35,662 nt of DNA, taken from assembly GCA_905203765.1 (NCBI GenBank), contig CAJKXC010000022.1, positions 1 through 35,662 on the forward strand, written 5' to 3'. The notes under the pieces were generated by a model that was not told the DNA's origin, made no database searches, and saw nothing but the letters and a program-made list of their open reading frames with translations. This DNA comes from an uncultured Bacteroides sp. (GTDB taxonomy: Bacteria > Bacteroidota > Bacteroidia > Bacteroidales > Bacteroidaceae). Each line of letters begins with the position of its first letter. The stretch's first letter is position 1. The position numbers were made by a program, and so were the translations under genes. Positions 8,152 to 16,934 of this stretch are shown in pieces.

Positions 8152-9258
8152 ATGATTATCGGAGTACCTAAAGAAATCAAAAACAATGAGAACCGTGTGG
8201 GAATGACCCCTGCCGGAGTAGCCGAGTTGGTGAAACGTGGTCATACAGTGTATGTGCAAGCTACAGCAGGCGCAAACAGCGGATTCTCGGACGATGACTA
8301 CATCGCCGTAGGTGCACGGACGTTACCCACCATCGAAGCTACGTATGCCGCAGCCGATATGATTGTCAAGGTAAAGGAGCCCATCGCACCGGAGTACAAA
8401 CTGATTAAAAAGGGACAAGTGGTATTTACGTACTTCCACTTCGCAGCCGATAAATTATTAACCGAAGCCATGATCGAAAGCGGTGCCATCTGTATCGCCT
8501 ACGAAACGGTAGAAAAAGAAGACCGCTCCCTGCCCCTGCTCACCCCGATGAGCGAAGTGGCCGGACGCATGGCAACGCAAGAAGCTGCCCGTTTCCTGGA
8601 GAAACCGCAAGGCGGAAAAGGAAAGTTGATGGGCGGCGTACCGGGCGTACGTCCTGCACGGGTACTGATTCTCGGCGGCGGCATCGTAGGAACCAATGCC
8701 GCGCAGATAGCTGCCGGAATGGGTGCCGAGGTGATGATTACAGATATCAATCTCCCCCGCCTGCGCTACCTCAGTGAAGTGCTGCCCAAGAACGTAAAGA
8801 CGCTCTACTCTTCTACGCACAACATTAAGATGGAATTGCCTACGATAGACGTTGTAATAGGTTCCGTCCTCATCCCCGGTGATAAAGCGCCCCATCTTAT
8901 CACCAAAGAGATGCTGAAAATGATGAAACCGGGAACTGTGCTTGTAGATGTAGCCATCGACCAGGGCGGTTGCTTTGAAACTTCCCACCCCACAACGCAC
9001 AGCGAGCCGACGTATGTAATGGACGGTATCGTGCATTATGCGGTTGCCAACATTCCGGGTGCCGTACCTTTCACCTCGACTATGGCACTGACCAATGCTA
9101 CGCTGCCCTATACCGTAGCCCTGGCAAGCAAAGGATGGCGACAGGCGTGCAAGGACGATCCGGCATTGGCATTGGGATTGAATGTAGTGGAAGGCAAGGT
9201 TACGTACAAAGCCGTGGCAGATGTGTTCGGGCTGAAGTATGAGCCGATAGAATTATAG
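8152..9258 (+). CDS. ald: Alanine dehydrogenase
   Basis: This 368-aa NAD-dependent enzyme interconverts L-alanine and pyruvate plus ammonia. The start at ATG 8152 gives MIIGVPKEIKNNENRVGMTP, the exact family N-terminus; a longer in-frame start at 8077 would add 25 residues absent from the family and is rejected. Arg15, Lys75 (KVKEP) and His96 (YFHFA) match the substrate-binding and catalytic residues. The Rossmann motif VLILGGGIVGTNAA binds NAD. It lies between the M23 peptidase (divergent) and an MFS transporter (convergent), and the hairpin after it suggests a single-gene unit. Confidence 0.95.
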   Translation: MIIGVPKEIKNNENRVGMTPAGVAELVKRGHTVYVQATAGANSGFSDDDYIAVGARTLPTIEATYAAADMIVKVKEPIAPEYKLIKKGQVVFTYFHFAADKLLTEAMIESGAICIAYETVEKEDRSLPLLTPMSEVAGRMATQEAARFLEKPQGGKGKLMGGVPGVRPARVLILGGGIVGTNAAQIAAGMGAEVMITDINLPRLRYLSEVLPKNVKTLYSSTHNIKMELPTIDVVIGSVLIPGDKAPHLITKEMLKMMKPGTVLVDVAIDQGGCFETSHPTTHSEPTYVMDGIVHYAVANIPGAVPFTSTMALTNATLPYTVALASKGWRQACKDDPALALGLNVVEGKVTYKAVADVFGLKYEPIEL

Positions 9259-9291
9259 GTTTCGAAATAGTAAGAGGACTCTCTTACAGCC

Positions 9292-9380
9292 AAAGGCTGT
9301 CTCAAATATAGATTAAGCATCGTTCTGAACAACAGAACAGGAATGATAGCAAAATCTGTTTTGGGACAGCCTTTATTATT
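9292..9380 (+). terminator. Long-stem terminator between ald and the MFS gene
   Basis: AAAGGCTGTCTCAA (9292-9305) pairs with TTGGGACAGCCTTT (9361-9374), 14 bp with one G-U pair, and is followed by ATTATT. The 55-base loop holds an inner stem GTTCTG/CAGAAC. It can also fold in the minus direction and so may serve both convergent genes. A smaller TAAGAG/CTCTTA stem lies at 9271-9286. Confidence 0.7.
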
Positions 9381-9391
9381 GCTTGAAACAG

Positions 9392-10609
9392 CTAATCATC
9401 AAATAGAAAATCCTTTCTCCGGGCATGTGCCCAATAGATGGCTCCTATCGTGATGCAGAGGTTAAGAATAAACGGGAATTCTTTGGAGCCGGTATGAAAC
9501 AACGACTGAAAGAAATCGGTAATGAATGGGGATAGCAGGATGGCAAGATAGTTCATCACCATGACGAAAGCAAGCGCCAGGGTGGTTTTGGCAGGTACGG
9601 CGGTATCTACCGTTTTATCATAAATCAATGGCTGGATGACACCGTAACCCAAACCTACCAGGATACAGCCGGGGATAATGAGCCATTCTTTGGGCGAGAT
9701 CCATATCAGCAGCAAACCTGCGGCAATAGACAAAAGACTGTAGAACTTTGTGTCACGACCTAAGAAGCGGACGATATGTCCCAGGAAGAAACCGGGTGCC
9801 ATGATGGCAAGGAAGAAGAGGGAAATCATCAGACCGGAATTTCCGCTGGAAAAGTGGTGTGCTTCCATCAGGAAAGGCAGGTTGAAGGTAACGACAAGGA
9901 CGACATAAGTAATCAATCCGTAAAACATCATCAGTTGAAGAAGATGGCGGACGTGAATACCGTATTTACCGGGAATGGCAGGGGCCGATCCGGCAGCAGA
10001 AGCGGCAGGGGCCTGTGCGTCCGCAGGGGAAGGCTGGTTATCACTGTTTTTCAGATAGATACACAGTGCGAGTGATACCAGCGGCAACAGATAGACAATG
10101 AACGGCAGATGCCAGTTGACCTCTGCCAGATAGCCCGTCACTGCGGTTGCCACCACCAGCGTAACGTTGGTGATAGCGGAACTATAACCGAACTGCTTTA
10201 CCCGGTAGGTACCCGTGAAGTAACGGGAGATTAAGCCGGTAGACAGCGGAATTATCAGCCCCGAACCGATACCGAGCAGTGCGCTGACCGCCATCAGTTG
10301 CCACATCTTCGAAGAAAACAAGTAGAGCAGTCCGCTTGCGGCAAACATCCAAAGCCCGACGCGCAGCAGACGGATAAAGTCGCGCTTCTCCGCCAACTTG
10401 CCGGCCAGCAATACAAAAGGAATTATCAACAGCGAAGGCAGGGAAGTAAGCATCTGTATATCCAGTTCCGTAGCCTTGGGGAAGATGGTAGAGAGTTGCC
10501 CGAGAATGGGCGAAACCGCCAATCCCGGCAACGAGGTCAATGCTGAGATAGACCAGATGGCCACGAGCGTAATAAGAGGGATAGTGCCCTGTCCGGTATT
10601 AATCTTCAT
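9392..10609 (-). CDS. MFS transporter
   Basis: This 405-aa protein has about 12 transmembrane helices in two halves. The loop after the second helix (GKLAEKRDFIRLLRVG) resembles the MFS motif between helices 2 and 3. The central cytoplasmic loop holds a short Ala/Pro/Ser-rich stretch (ADAQAPAASAAGSAPAIP). Family assignment as major facilitator is firm, but the substrate cannot be read; it resembles drug or sugar efflux subfamilies. It is divergent from the glutamate decarboxylase operon with 188 bases between start codons. Sharing of control with that operon is possible but unproven. Confidence 0.85.
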   Translation of the reverse strand: MKINTGQGTIPLITLVAIWSISALTSLPGLAVSPILGQLSTIFPKATELDIQMLTSLPSLLIIPFVLLAGKLAEKRDFIRLLRVGLWMFAASGLLYLFSSKMWQLMAVSALLGIGSGLIIPLSTGLISRYFTGTYRVKQFGYSSAITNVTLVVATAVTGYLAEVNWHLPFIVYLLPLVSLALCIYLKNSDNQPSPADAQAPAASAAGSAPAIPGKYGIHVRHLLQLMMFYGLITYVVLVVTFNLPFLMEAHHFSSGNSGLMISLFFLAIMAPGFFLGHIVRFLGRDTKFYSLLSIAAGLLLIWISPKEWLIIPGCILVGLGYGVIQPLIYDKTVDTAVPAKTTLALAFVMVMNYLAILLSPFITDFFQSLFHTGSKEFPFILNLCITIGAIYWAHARRKDFLFDD

Positions 10610-10726
10610 AACGGGTATTCTTTAGAGTTATGCCGAAGAAAACAATTCTGAATGCAGAAGGTTCGTTCCCTTTCCGTCAACTTTAATAAACGCCAAAATA
10701 TGTAAATCGTCGGAACTTTCCTTCGC

Positions 10727-10737
10727 GAACGCCGTTC
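10727..10737. promoter_or_regulatory. Dyad in the MFS/gadB divergent control region
   Basis: GAACG-C-CGTTC is a perfect inverted repeat of two 5-bp arms around one base, 61 bases before the gadB start. A CGGGG/CCCCG hairpin follows at 10753-10767 in the gadB leader. The 10610-10797 region has no clear TAnnTTTG box. A role as an operator is a guess. Confidence 0.25.
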
Positions 10738-10797
10738 TTGTGGGAAATTCGACGGGGAAACGCCCCGCCGCCTAAACCTTTAAAAACTTATTGTTAT

Positions 10798-12234
10798 ATG
10801 GAAGATTTGAATTTCAGAAAAGGAGATGCAAAAACTGACGTATTCGGTTCGAACCGTATGTTGCAACCTTCACCGGTAGAGAAGATCCCCGACGGACCTA
10901 CCACACCGGAGATAGCTTACCAGATGGTAAAAGATGAGACTTTCGCCCAGACACAGCCTCGCCTGAACCTGGCTACGTTCGTTACTACTTATATGGACGA
11001 CTATGCCACTAAGCTGATGAACGAAGCCATCAACATCAACTACATCGACGAGACGGAATATCCGCGCATCGCCGTAATGAACGGTAAATGTATCAACATC
11101 GTTGCCAACCTGTGGAACTCTCCCGAAAAGGATACCTGGAAGACAGGCGCACTCGCCATCGGTTCTTCGGAAGCCTGTATGCTGGGTGGTGTAGCCGCAT
11201 GGCTGCGTTGGCGCAAGAAACGCCAGGCAGAAGGTAAACCGTTCGACAAACCGAACTTCGTTATCTCTACCGGTTTCCAGGTGGTATGGGAAAAGTTCGC
11301 CCAACTGTGGCAGATCGAGATGCGCGAAGTGCCCTTGACGCTGGACAAAACCACACTCGACCCCGAAGAAGCGCTGAAGATGTGTGACGAAAACACCATC
11401 TGTATCGTGCCCATCCAGGGCGTTACATGGACAGGACTGAATGACGACGTAGAAGCACTGGACAAAGCCCTCGACGCTTACAACGCCAAGACCGGCTACG
11501 ACATTCCTATCCACGTAGATGCCGCCAGCGGTGGTTTCATCCTGCCGTTCCTCTATCCTGACACCAAATGGGACTTCCGCCTGAAATGGGTGCTCTCTAT
11601 CAGCGTCAGCGGACATAAATTCGGCTTGGTTTATCCGGGTCTGGGATGGGTTTGCTGGAAAGGCAAAGAATACCTGCCCGAAGAAATGTCGTTCAGCGTC
11701 AACTACCTCGGCGCCAACATTACGCAAGTCGGCTTGAACTTCTCCCGTCCTGCCGCACAGATTCTGGGACAATACTACCAGTTCATCCGCCTCGGATTCC
11801 AGGGTTACAAGGAAGTACAGTTCAACTCACTGAGCATAGCCAAGTACATCCACCGCGAAATAGGCAAGATGGCTCCGTTCGTAAACTACTCCGAAGACGT
11901 AGTGAACCCATTGTTCATCTGGTACCTGAAACCGGACTACGCAAGAACTGCCAAATGGACGCTGTACGACCTGCAAGACAAACTCGCCCAGCACGGCTGG
12001 ATGGTACCGGCCTACACATTGCCTTCCAAACTGGAAGAGTACGTGGTGATGCGTGTCGTTGTACGCCAGGGATTCAGCCGCGACATGGCGGATATGTTGC
12101 TGGGCGACATCAAGAATGCCATTACCGAACTGGAAAAGCTGGACTACCCCACTCCTACCCGCATGGCACAGGACAAGAATCTGCCGGTAGAAAACAAGGT
12201 ATTCAACCACGGTTGCCGTGCTCACAAAAAATAA
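10798..12234 (+). CDS. gadB: Glutamate decarboxylase
   Basis: This PLP enzyme of 478 aa converts glutamate to GABA and CO2, using up one cytoplasmic proton. The lysine that binds PLP is Lys274 in SVSGHKFG, and Asp241 in HVDAASGGF pairs with the cofactor ring nitrogen; both match E. coli GadB (Lys276, Asp243). The start at 10798 gives MEDLNFRKGD, in line with family length; an upstream in-frame start at 10738 is rejected because it runs through a GC-rich hairpin leader. The C-terminus ends NHGCRAHKK; in E. coli a C-terminal His closes the active site at neutral pH, and a similar role for His476 is possible. First gene of the acid-resistance operon. Confidence 0.96.
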   Translation: MEDLNFRKGDAKTDVFGSNRMLQPSPVEKIPDGPTTPEIAYQMVKDETFAQTQPRLNLATFVTTYMDDYATKLMNEAININYIDETEYPRIAVMNGKCINIVANLWNSPEKDTWKTGALAIGSSEACMLGGVAAWLRWRKKRQAEGKPFDKPNFVISTGFQVVWEKFAQLWQIEMREVPLTLDKTTLDPEEALKMCDENTICIVPIQGVTWTGLNDDVEALDKALDAYNAKTGYDIPIHVDAASGGFILPFLYPDTKWDFRLKWVLSISVSGHKFGLVYPGLGWVCWKGKEYLPEEMSFSVNYLGANITQVGLNFSRPAAQILGQYYQFIRLGFQGYKEVQFNSLSIAKYIHREIGKMAPFVNYSEDVVNPLFIWYLKPDYARTAKWTLYDLQDKLAQHGWMVPAYTLPSKLEEYVVMRVVVRQGFSRDMADMLLGDIKNAITELEKLDYPTPTRMAQDKNLPVENKVFNHGCRAHKK

Positions 12235-12327
12235 TGTGCTAATATGATAATGTGCTAATGTGCTAATTGCCATGCGGCATAATGGTGCGCAGCCAATTAG
12301 CATATTGGCACATTAGCACATTGGCAA
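12233..12327. repeat. Imperfect dyad of 8-bp repeats between gadB and glsA
   Basis: AATGTGCT repeats with period 8 on the left (main arm 12249-12269) and the complementary TTAGCACATT type on the right (12294-12322). Together they can fold into a long imperfect hairpin that fills the 105-base spacer. There is no T-run. It may affect mRNA processing within the operon; similar short-period repeats occur in other spacers of this window. Confidence 0.7.
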
Positions 12328-12339
12328 ATTCAGAATAAT

Positions 12340-13305
12340 ATGGAAAAGAAAATATCAATATCTCAAATCAAGGAAGTTGCCCAGGAAGCCTACAACGAGG
12401 TGAAGGGAAGCACCGGCGGCAAGAATGCCGACTACATCCCCTACCTTGCCAACATCGATTCCAAGCTGTTCGGACTCAGCATCTGCCTGATAGACGGACA
12501 GACCATCAATATCGGCGACACGGACTACCGTTTCGGCATCGAATCCGTATCGAAGGTACATACCGCCATCCTTATCCTGCGTCAATACGGCGCACAGAAG
12601 GTGCTGGATATGATTGGCGCCGACGCTACCGGTCTGCCGTTCAACTCCATCATCGCCATCTTGCTGGAGAACGACCACCCCTCTACCCCATTGGTAAACG
12701 CAGGTGCCATCTCTGCCTGCTCCATGGTGCAGCCGGTGGGCGATAGCGACAAGAAATGGGAAGCCATTGTGCAGAACGTCACCGAACTGTGCGGCTCTGC
12801 CCCGCAACTCATCGACGAGCTGTACAAGTCGGAGACGGCTACCAACTTCAACAACCGCTCCATTGCCTGGCTGCTGAAGAACTACAACCGCATCTACGAC
12901 GACCCGGATATGGCGCTCGACCTTTACACCCGCCAATGCTCCCTCGGCATCACTGCCCAGCAACTGGGCATAGCTGCCGGAACCATTGCCAACAACGGTG
13001 TAAACCCCGTCACCAAGCAGACCGTATTCGAAGCCAGCCTGGCGCCTAAGATCACTTCCATGATCTCTACCGTAGGCTTCTACGAGCATTCGGGCGACTG
13101 GATGTACACCGCCGGCATACCTGCCAAGAGCGGTGTGGGCGGTGGAGTGATGGCTGTGTTGCCCGGCGTGATGGGTGTATCGGCATTCGCCCCACCGTTG
13201 GACGAAGCCGGAAACTCGGTGAAGGCGCAGCTCGCCATCAAGTTCATCATGAATAAGCTCGGCCTGGGCGTGTTCAACGGTGACAACGTGACGATTACAG
13301 ACTAA
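12340..13305 (+). CDS. glsA: Glutaminase A
   Basis: This 321-aa serine-dependent beta-lactamase-fold glutaminase hydrolyses glutamine to glutamate and ammonia. The catalytic SxxK motif is Ser69-Val-Ser-Lys72 in GIESVSKVH. Other family blocks are visible: NAGAI, NNRSIA and KSGVGGG. It follows gadB and feeds it: glutamine gives glutamate for decarboxylation, and the released ammonia itself takes up a proton. This resembles the GlsA/YbaS-GadC glutamine acid-resistance route of E. coli. Length is normal for the family. Confidence 0.96.
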   Translation: MEKKISISQIKEVAQEAYNEVKGSTGGKNADYIPYLANIDSKLFGLSICLIDGQTINIGDTDYRFGIESVSKVHTAILILRQYGAQKVLDMIGADATGLPFNSIIAILLENDHPSTPLVNAGAISACSMVQPVGDSDKKWEAIVQNVTELCGSAPQLIDELYKSETATNFNNRSIAWLLKNYNRIYDDPDMALDLYTRQCSLGITAQQLGIAAGTIANNGVNPVTKQTVFEASLAPKITSMISTVGFYEHSGDWMYTAGIPAKSGVGGGVMAVLPGVMGVSAFAPPLDEAGNSVKAQLAIKFIMNKLGLGVFNGDNVTITD

Positions 13306-13327
13306 TCTCTCATGCTCTTTTTTCCAA

Positions 13328-13370
13328 GGTTGCTCCAAAGGCGTAAACTACGCTCAGGGGCAACCCTTTT
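13328..13370 (+). terminator. Intra-operon hairpin after glsA (attenuator-like)
   Basis: GGTTGCTCC (13328-13336) pairs with GGGGCAACC (13357-13365), 9 bp with one U-G pair and a 20-base loop, followed by CTTTT. The short T-run suggests partial termination. It lies between the enzyme genes and the membrane genes of the operon. Confidence 0.5.
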
Positions 13371-13392
13371 AATGAACTAACAGGACATCATT

Positions 13393-14142
13393 ATGAAAAT
13401 GGCTCTATCAGAATTTGTGTTGCGGGAGAAAGGCATTTACGGCATCCTGCATATCATCATCCTGCTGCTTTCGCTATTTCTGGTCATCAGCATCTCCGTG
13501 GATACGTTCGAGGGAATTCCCTTCTACGAGCAGTCGGTCTATATGAAGGTGCAGTTGTGGATATGCGCGCTGTTCCTGGCGGACTTCGTACTGGAATGGT
13601 TTCTGTCGGAAAACAAGGGGCGCTACGTGGCAACGCATTTCATCTTCCTGCTGGTGGCTATCCCCTATCAGAACATCATTGCCTACATGGGATGGACCTT
13701 CTCGCCCGAAGTGACCTATATGCTGCGTTTCATCCCGCTGGTGCGGGGCGGCTATGCAATGGCAATCGTGGTGGGCTGGCTGACGTACAACCGTGCGTCG
13801 GGCTTGTTCGTCTCTTACCTGACGATGCTGCTGGCTACGGTTTACTTCGCCAGCCTCGCCTTCTACGTGACGGAGCATGGCGTGAATACGCTGGTCAAAG
13901 GATACGGCGACGCGCTGTGGTGGGCATTTATGGATGTGACGACGGTAGGCTCCAATATCATAGCAGTCACCGTCACCGGACGGGTGCTGTCCGTGCTGCT
14001 GGCGGCGCTGGGCATGATGATGTTTCCTATCTTTACGGTGTACGTAACGAGCCTGGTGCAGAGGCGCAACAAAGAGAAAGAAGATTTCTACAAGAAGATG
14101 GCGCAGGGGAAAGAGAACAATTCCCCCAAGGCATTGTTATAA
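13393..14142 (+). CDS. Six-helix ion channel with altered K+ filter
   Basis: This 249-aa membrane protein resembles a small voltage-gated-like potassium channel subunit: hydrophobic helices from residue 15 onward, a short S4-like segment (RFIPLVRGG, only Arg112 and Arg118), and a pore loop ending in TTVGSN (183-188). The K+ channel signature is TVGYG; here Tyr-Gly is replaced by Ser187-Asn188, so K+ selectivity is uncertain. The C-terminal tail (RRNKEKEDFYKK) is charged and too short for an RCK/TrkA domain. It lies between glsA and gadC, 42 bases before gadC. It may balance charge during glutamate/GABA exchange; this is inference from position. Confidence 0.8.
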   Translation: MKMALSEFVLREKGIYGILHIIILLLSLFLVISISVDTFEGIPFYEQSVYMKVQLWICALFLADFVLEWFLSENKGRYVATHFIFLLVAIPYQNIIAYMGWTFSPEVTYMLRFIPLVRGGYAMAIVVGWLTYNRASGLFVSYLTMLLATVYFASLAFYVTEHGVNTLVKGYGDALWWAFMDVTTVGSNIIAVTVTGRVLSVLLAALGMMMFPIFTVYVTSLVQRRNKEKEDFYKKMAQGKENNSPKALL

Positions 14143-14184
14143 ACGCTGATTTTGAAATATAATTATCACTTAAAACCTTAACTT

Positions 14185-15768
14185 ATGGCAAATATTAAAC
14201 AAACAGTGAAGCTGGGCGTATTTACGCTGGCTATCATGAATGTAACGGCCGTCGTATCCCTGCGTGGACTACCGGCCGAAGCCGTGTACGGAATGAGTTC
14301 GGCTTTCTACTATTTATTTGCAGCCATTGTTTTCCTTATACCGACGTCACTCGTCGCTGCGGAACTGGCTGCCATGTTTCAGGACAAGCAAGGCGGTGTG
14401 TTCCGCTGGGTGGGCGAAGCCTACGGCAAGAAGTGGGGATTCCTCGCCATCTGGGTGCAGTGGATCGAGAGTACCATCTGGTACCCTACGGTACTGACGT
14501 TCGGCGCCGTGTCCATTGCCTTTATCGGCATGAACGACGCGCACGACATGACGTTGGCAAACAACAAGTATTACACCCTCGCCGTGGTGCTCATCATCTA
14601 CTGGCTTGCCACGTTCATCTCCATGAAGGGTATGAGCTGGGTAGGTAAAGTAGCCAAGGTGGGCGGTATGGTCGGAACCATTATTCCGGCTGCATTGCTC
14701 ATTATCCTGGGCATCGTTTACCTGGCTACCGGCGGACACTCCAACATGGACTTCCACAGTAGCTTCTTCCCCGACTTCACGAACTTCGACAATGTGGTGC
14801 TCGCCGCAAGTATCTTCCTGTTTTACGCAGGTATGGAGATGGGCGGTATCCATGTGAAGGACGTAGCCAATCCGTCCAAGAATTATCCGAAGGCTGTGTT
14901 CATCGGTGCGTTGATAACGGTTATCATCTTCGTGCTGGGTACGTTTGCACTGGGTATCATTATCCCGGCGAAGGACATCAGCCTGACGCAGAGCCTGCTC
15001 GTAGGGTTCGACAATTACTTCCGTTATATCCATGCTTCATGGCTGTCGCCGATTATTGCCATTGCTTTGGCATTCGGTGTGCTGGCAGGTGTGCTGACGT
15101 GGGTTGCCGGTCCGTCCAAAGGTATCTTTGCCGTGGGTAAAGCGGGTTATCTGCCGCCGTTCTTCCAAAAGACGAATGAGCTGGGTGTACAGAAGAACAT
15201 CCTCTATATCCAGGGTATTGCGGTGACGGTATTGAGTTTGCTGTTCGTGGTGATGCCATCAGTACAGAGTTTCTACCAGATTCTGTCTCAGCTGACGGTG
15301 ATTCTATACCTTATTATGTATATGCTGATGTTCTCGGGAGCCATCGCGTTGCGTTATAAGATGAAGAAGCTGAACCGCCCGTTCCGTATCGGTAAGGGTG
15401 GCAACGGACTGATGTGGGTTATCGCAGGTCTTGGTTTCTGCGGTTCGCTGCTGGCGTTTGTGCTGAGCTTTATCCCGCCCAGCCAGATTTCAACGGGTAG
15501 CAATACGGTGTGGTTCTCTGTGCTGATTATCGGTGCACTGATTGTGGTGATTGCCCCGTTCGTGATTTATGCTTCCAAGAAACCGTCTTGGGTAGATCCG
15601 AATGCCAACTTCGAGCCGTTCCATTGGGAAGAAAAGCCTGCGGCACAAGTGGCAGGTGCAGCAACGGCAACAGCTACGGCTGCAACAACGGCGACCGCAG
15701 GTACAGCAACAAATGCTGCCAATAGCGGGGACGCAACAAAGACAACAGATACTCCGCCGAAAGGATAA
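14185..15768 (+). CDS. gadC: Glutamate/GABA antiporter
   Basis: This 527-aa APC-family antiporter imports glutamate (and probably glutamine) and exports GABA. The N-terminal region SLRGLPAEAVYG matches the GadC branch rather than the GSxxG of other APC members, and about 12 helices follow. In E. coli GadC a folded C-terminal plug of about 40 residues blocks the pore at neutral pH. Here the equivalent tail (486-527) is low-complexity Ala/Thr-rich after FEPFHWEEKP, so gating may differ. It is the last gene of the operon and is followed by a strong terminator. Confidence 0.94.
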   Translation: MANIKQTVKLGVFTLAIMNVTAVVSLRGLPAEAVYGMSSAFYYLFAAIVFLIPTSLVAAELAAMFQDKQGGVFRWVGEAYGKKWGFLAIWVQWIESTIWYPTVLTFGAVSIAFIGMNDAHDMTLANNKYYTLAVVLIIYWLATFISMKGMSWVGKVAKVGGMVGTIIPAALLIILGIVYLATGGHSNMDFHSSFFPDFTNFDNVVLAASIFLFYAGMEMGGIHVKDVANPSKNYPKAVFIGALITVIIFVLGTFALGIIIPAKDISLTQSLLVGFDNYFRYIHASWLSPIIAIALAFGVLAGVLTWVAGPSKGIFAVGKAGYLPPFFQKTNELGVQKNILYIQGIAVTVLSLLFVVMPSVQSFYQILSQLTVILYLIMYMLMFSGAIALRYKMKKLNRPFRIGKGGNGLMWVIAGLGFCGSLLAFVLSFIPPSQISTGSNTVWFSVLIIGALIVVIAPFVIYASKKPSWVDPNANFEPFHWEEKPAAQVAGAATATATAATTATAGTATNAANSGDATKTTDTPPKG

Positions 15769-15788
15769 AGGGGTATAGGTAATAAAAG

Positions 15789-15832
15789 AAAAAAGGAATA
15801 TTCCCGACAAGTTTCGAGGATATTCCTTTTTT
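15789..15832. terminator. Bidirectional terminator after gadC
   Basis: AAAAAAGGAATATTCC and GGATATTCCTTTTTT form a long A/T-flanked stem with one bulge and a loop of about 12 bases. A-run before and T-run after let it work for gadC (plus) and the convergent FabK-like gene (minus). Confidence 0.85.
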
Positions 15833-15850
15833 ATTATATAGGGAAATTAA

Positions 15851-16792
15851 TTATAGCTTTTCCAATGCCCTCTTATATTCTTCCGTCAGCTCCATCATCA
15901 CTGCCGCCACGGATTCTATTGCTTTGCCACGCAGCAGGGCCGAGGCCTGGCCTATCTCCAACTCGCCTTCTTCGAGGTCGCCTTCGAAGATGCCGCGCTT
16001 GGCACGACCGCGGCCCAGGAGTATGCGGAGTTCTTCTTCCGTGGCGCCCTCGGCCTCTACCGCCTCTACGGTGTCGCGAAATTCGTTGCGCACGAGGCGT
16101 ACCGGGGAGAGTTTCTTCAATAACAGCTTGGTGTCGCCCTCTTCCAGGCGCAGGCAATATTCCTTGAATGCTTCGCTGGCGGAACTCTCTGCCGTCAGTG
16201 CGAAGCGTGTACCTATCTGCACGCCTTCGGCGCCCAGCACGCGGGCGGCAAGTATGGCGGCACCGGTGGCAATGCCTCCGGCAGCAATCAGCGGCAGGGT
16301 GGTGGCGGTGCGGACGGCAGGTATCAGGCACATCGTTGTGGTTTCTTCACGACCGTTGTGTCCGCCGGCTTCGAAGCCTTCGGCTACGATGGCATCTACG
16401 CCCGCCTCTTCCGCCTTCATGGCAAAGCGCGAGGACGAAACGACATGCACTACCGTAATGCCCCGCTCCTTCAGCCAGCCCGTCCACTTCTTCGGGCTGC
16501 CGGCAGAGGTAAAGACTATCTTCACGCCTTCATCCACTACCATCTGCATGATTTCGTCTATCTGGGGATACATCAACGGGATGTTGACACCGAACGGATG
16601 GGACGTGGCGGCGCGGCACTTACGGATGTGTTCCTGCAAAGTGTCGGGGTGCATGGAGCCTGCACCCAGCAGTCCCAGTCCGCCCGCATTACTGACGGCG
16701 GAAGCAAGCCTCCAACCGCTACACCACACCATACCACCCTGAATAATCGGGTACTTTATTCCGAAAAGAGAAGTAATTCGATTCATCGTCAT
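15851..16792 (-). CDS. FabK-like enoyl-ACP reductase / nitronate monooxygenase family
   Basis: This 313-aa FMN-dependent TIM-barrel protein begins MTMNRITSLFGIKYPIIQGGM, typical of the family (ATG 16786 is an equally possible start). The block AEGFEAGGHNGREETTT, with His144 near the flavin, and IAAGGIATGAA plus GVQIGTRF for phosphate binding match both FabK (last step of fatty acid elongation) and nitronate monooxygenases. The EAGGH wording leans towards FabK. Sequence alone cannot separate the two. It is the last gene on the minus strand after the sigma-factor operon, 142 bases beyond its neighbour, so cotranscription is uncertain. That 142-base gap (16793-16934) holds only a weak GGGCGG/CCCCC-type stem. 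Confidence 0.82.
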   Translation of the reverse strand: MTMNRITSLFGIKYPIIQGGMVWCSGWRLASAVSNAGGLGLLGAGSMHPDTLQEHIRKCRAATSHPFGVNIPLMYPQIDEIMQMVVDEGVKIVFTSAGSPKKWTGWLKERGITVVHVVSSSRFAMKAEEAGVDAIVAEGFEAGGHNGREETTTMCLIPAVRTATTLPLIAAGGIATGAAILAARVLGAEGVQIGTRFALTAESSASEAFKEYCLRLEEGDTKLLLKKLSPVRLVRNEFRDTVEAVEAEGATEEELRILLGRGRAKRGIFEGDLEEGELEIGQASALLRGKAIESVAAVMMELTEEYKRALEKL

Positions 16793-16934
16793 TTCTTTTA
16801 ATAGGTTTATAAAAGGGGAACAAGGAAAAGGCGTAAAGTGTTCATCAGACGGGGGTTCCGCCCTTAAAAAGTGTTGTACCGGGGCAGCAGGCGCACTCCG
16901 TTCCTAAGATGTGCCATGCCGCAGCGGACCGTTG

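Noticed and set aside
10738..10797. N-terminal extension of glutamate decarboxylase by 20 codons
   Set aside because: It crosses a GC-rich hairpin leader and does not resemble the family N-terminus, whereas ATG 10798 gives a normal length.
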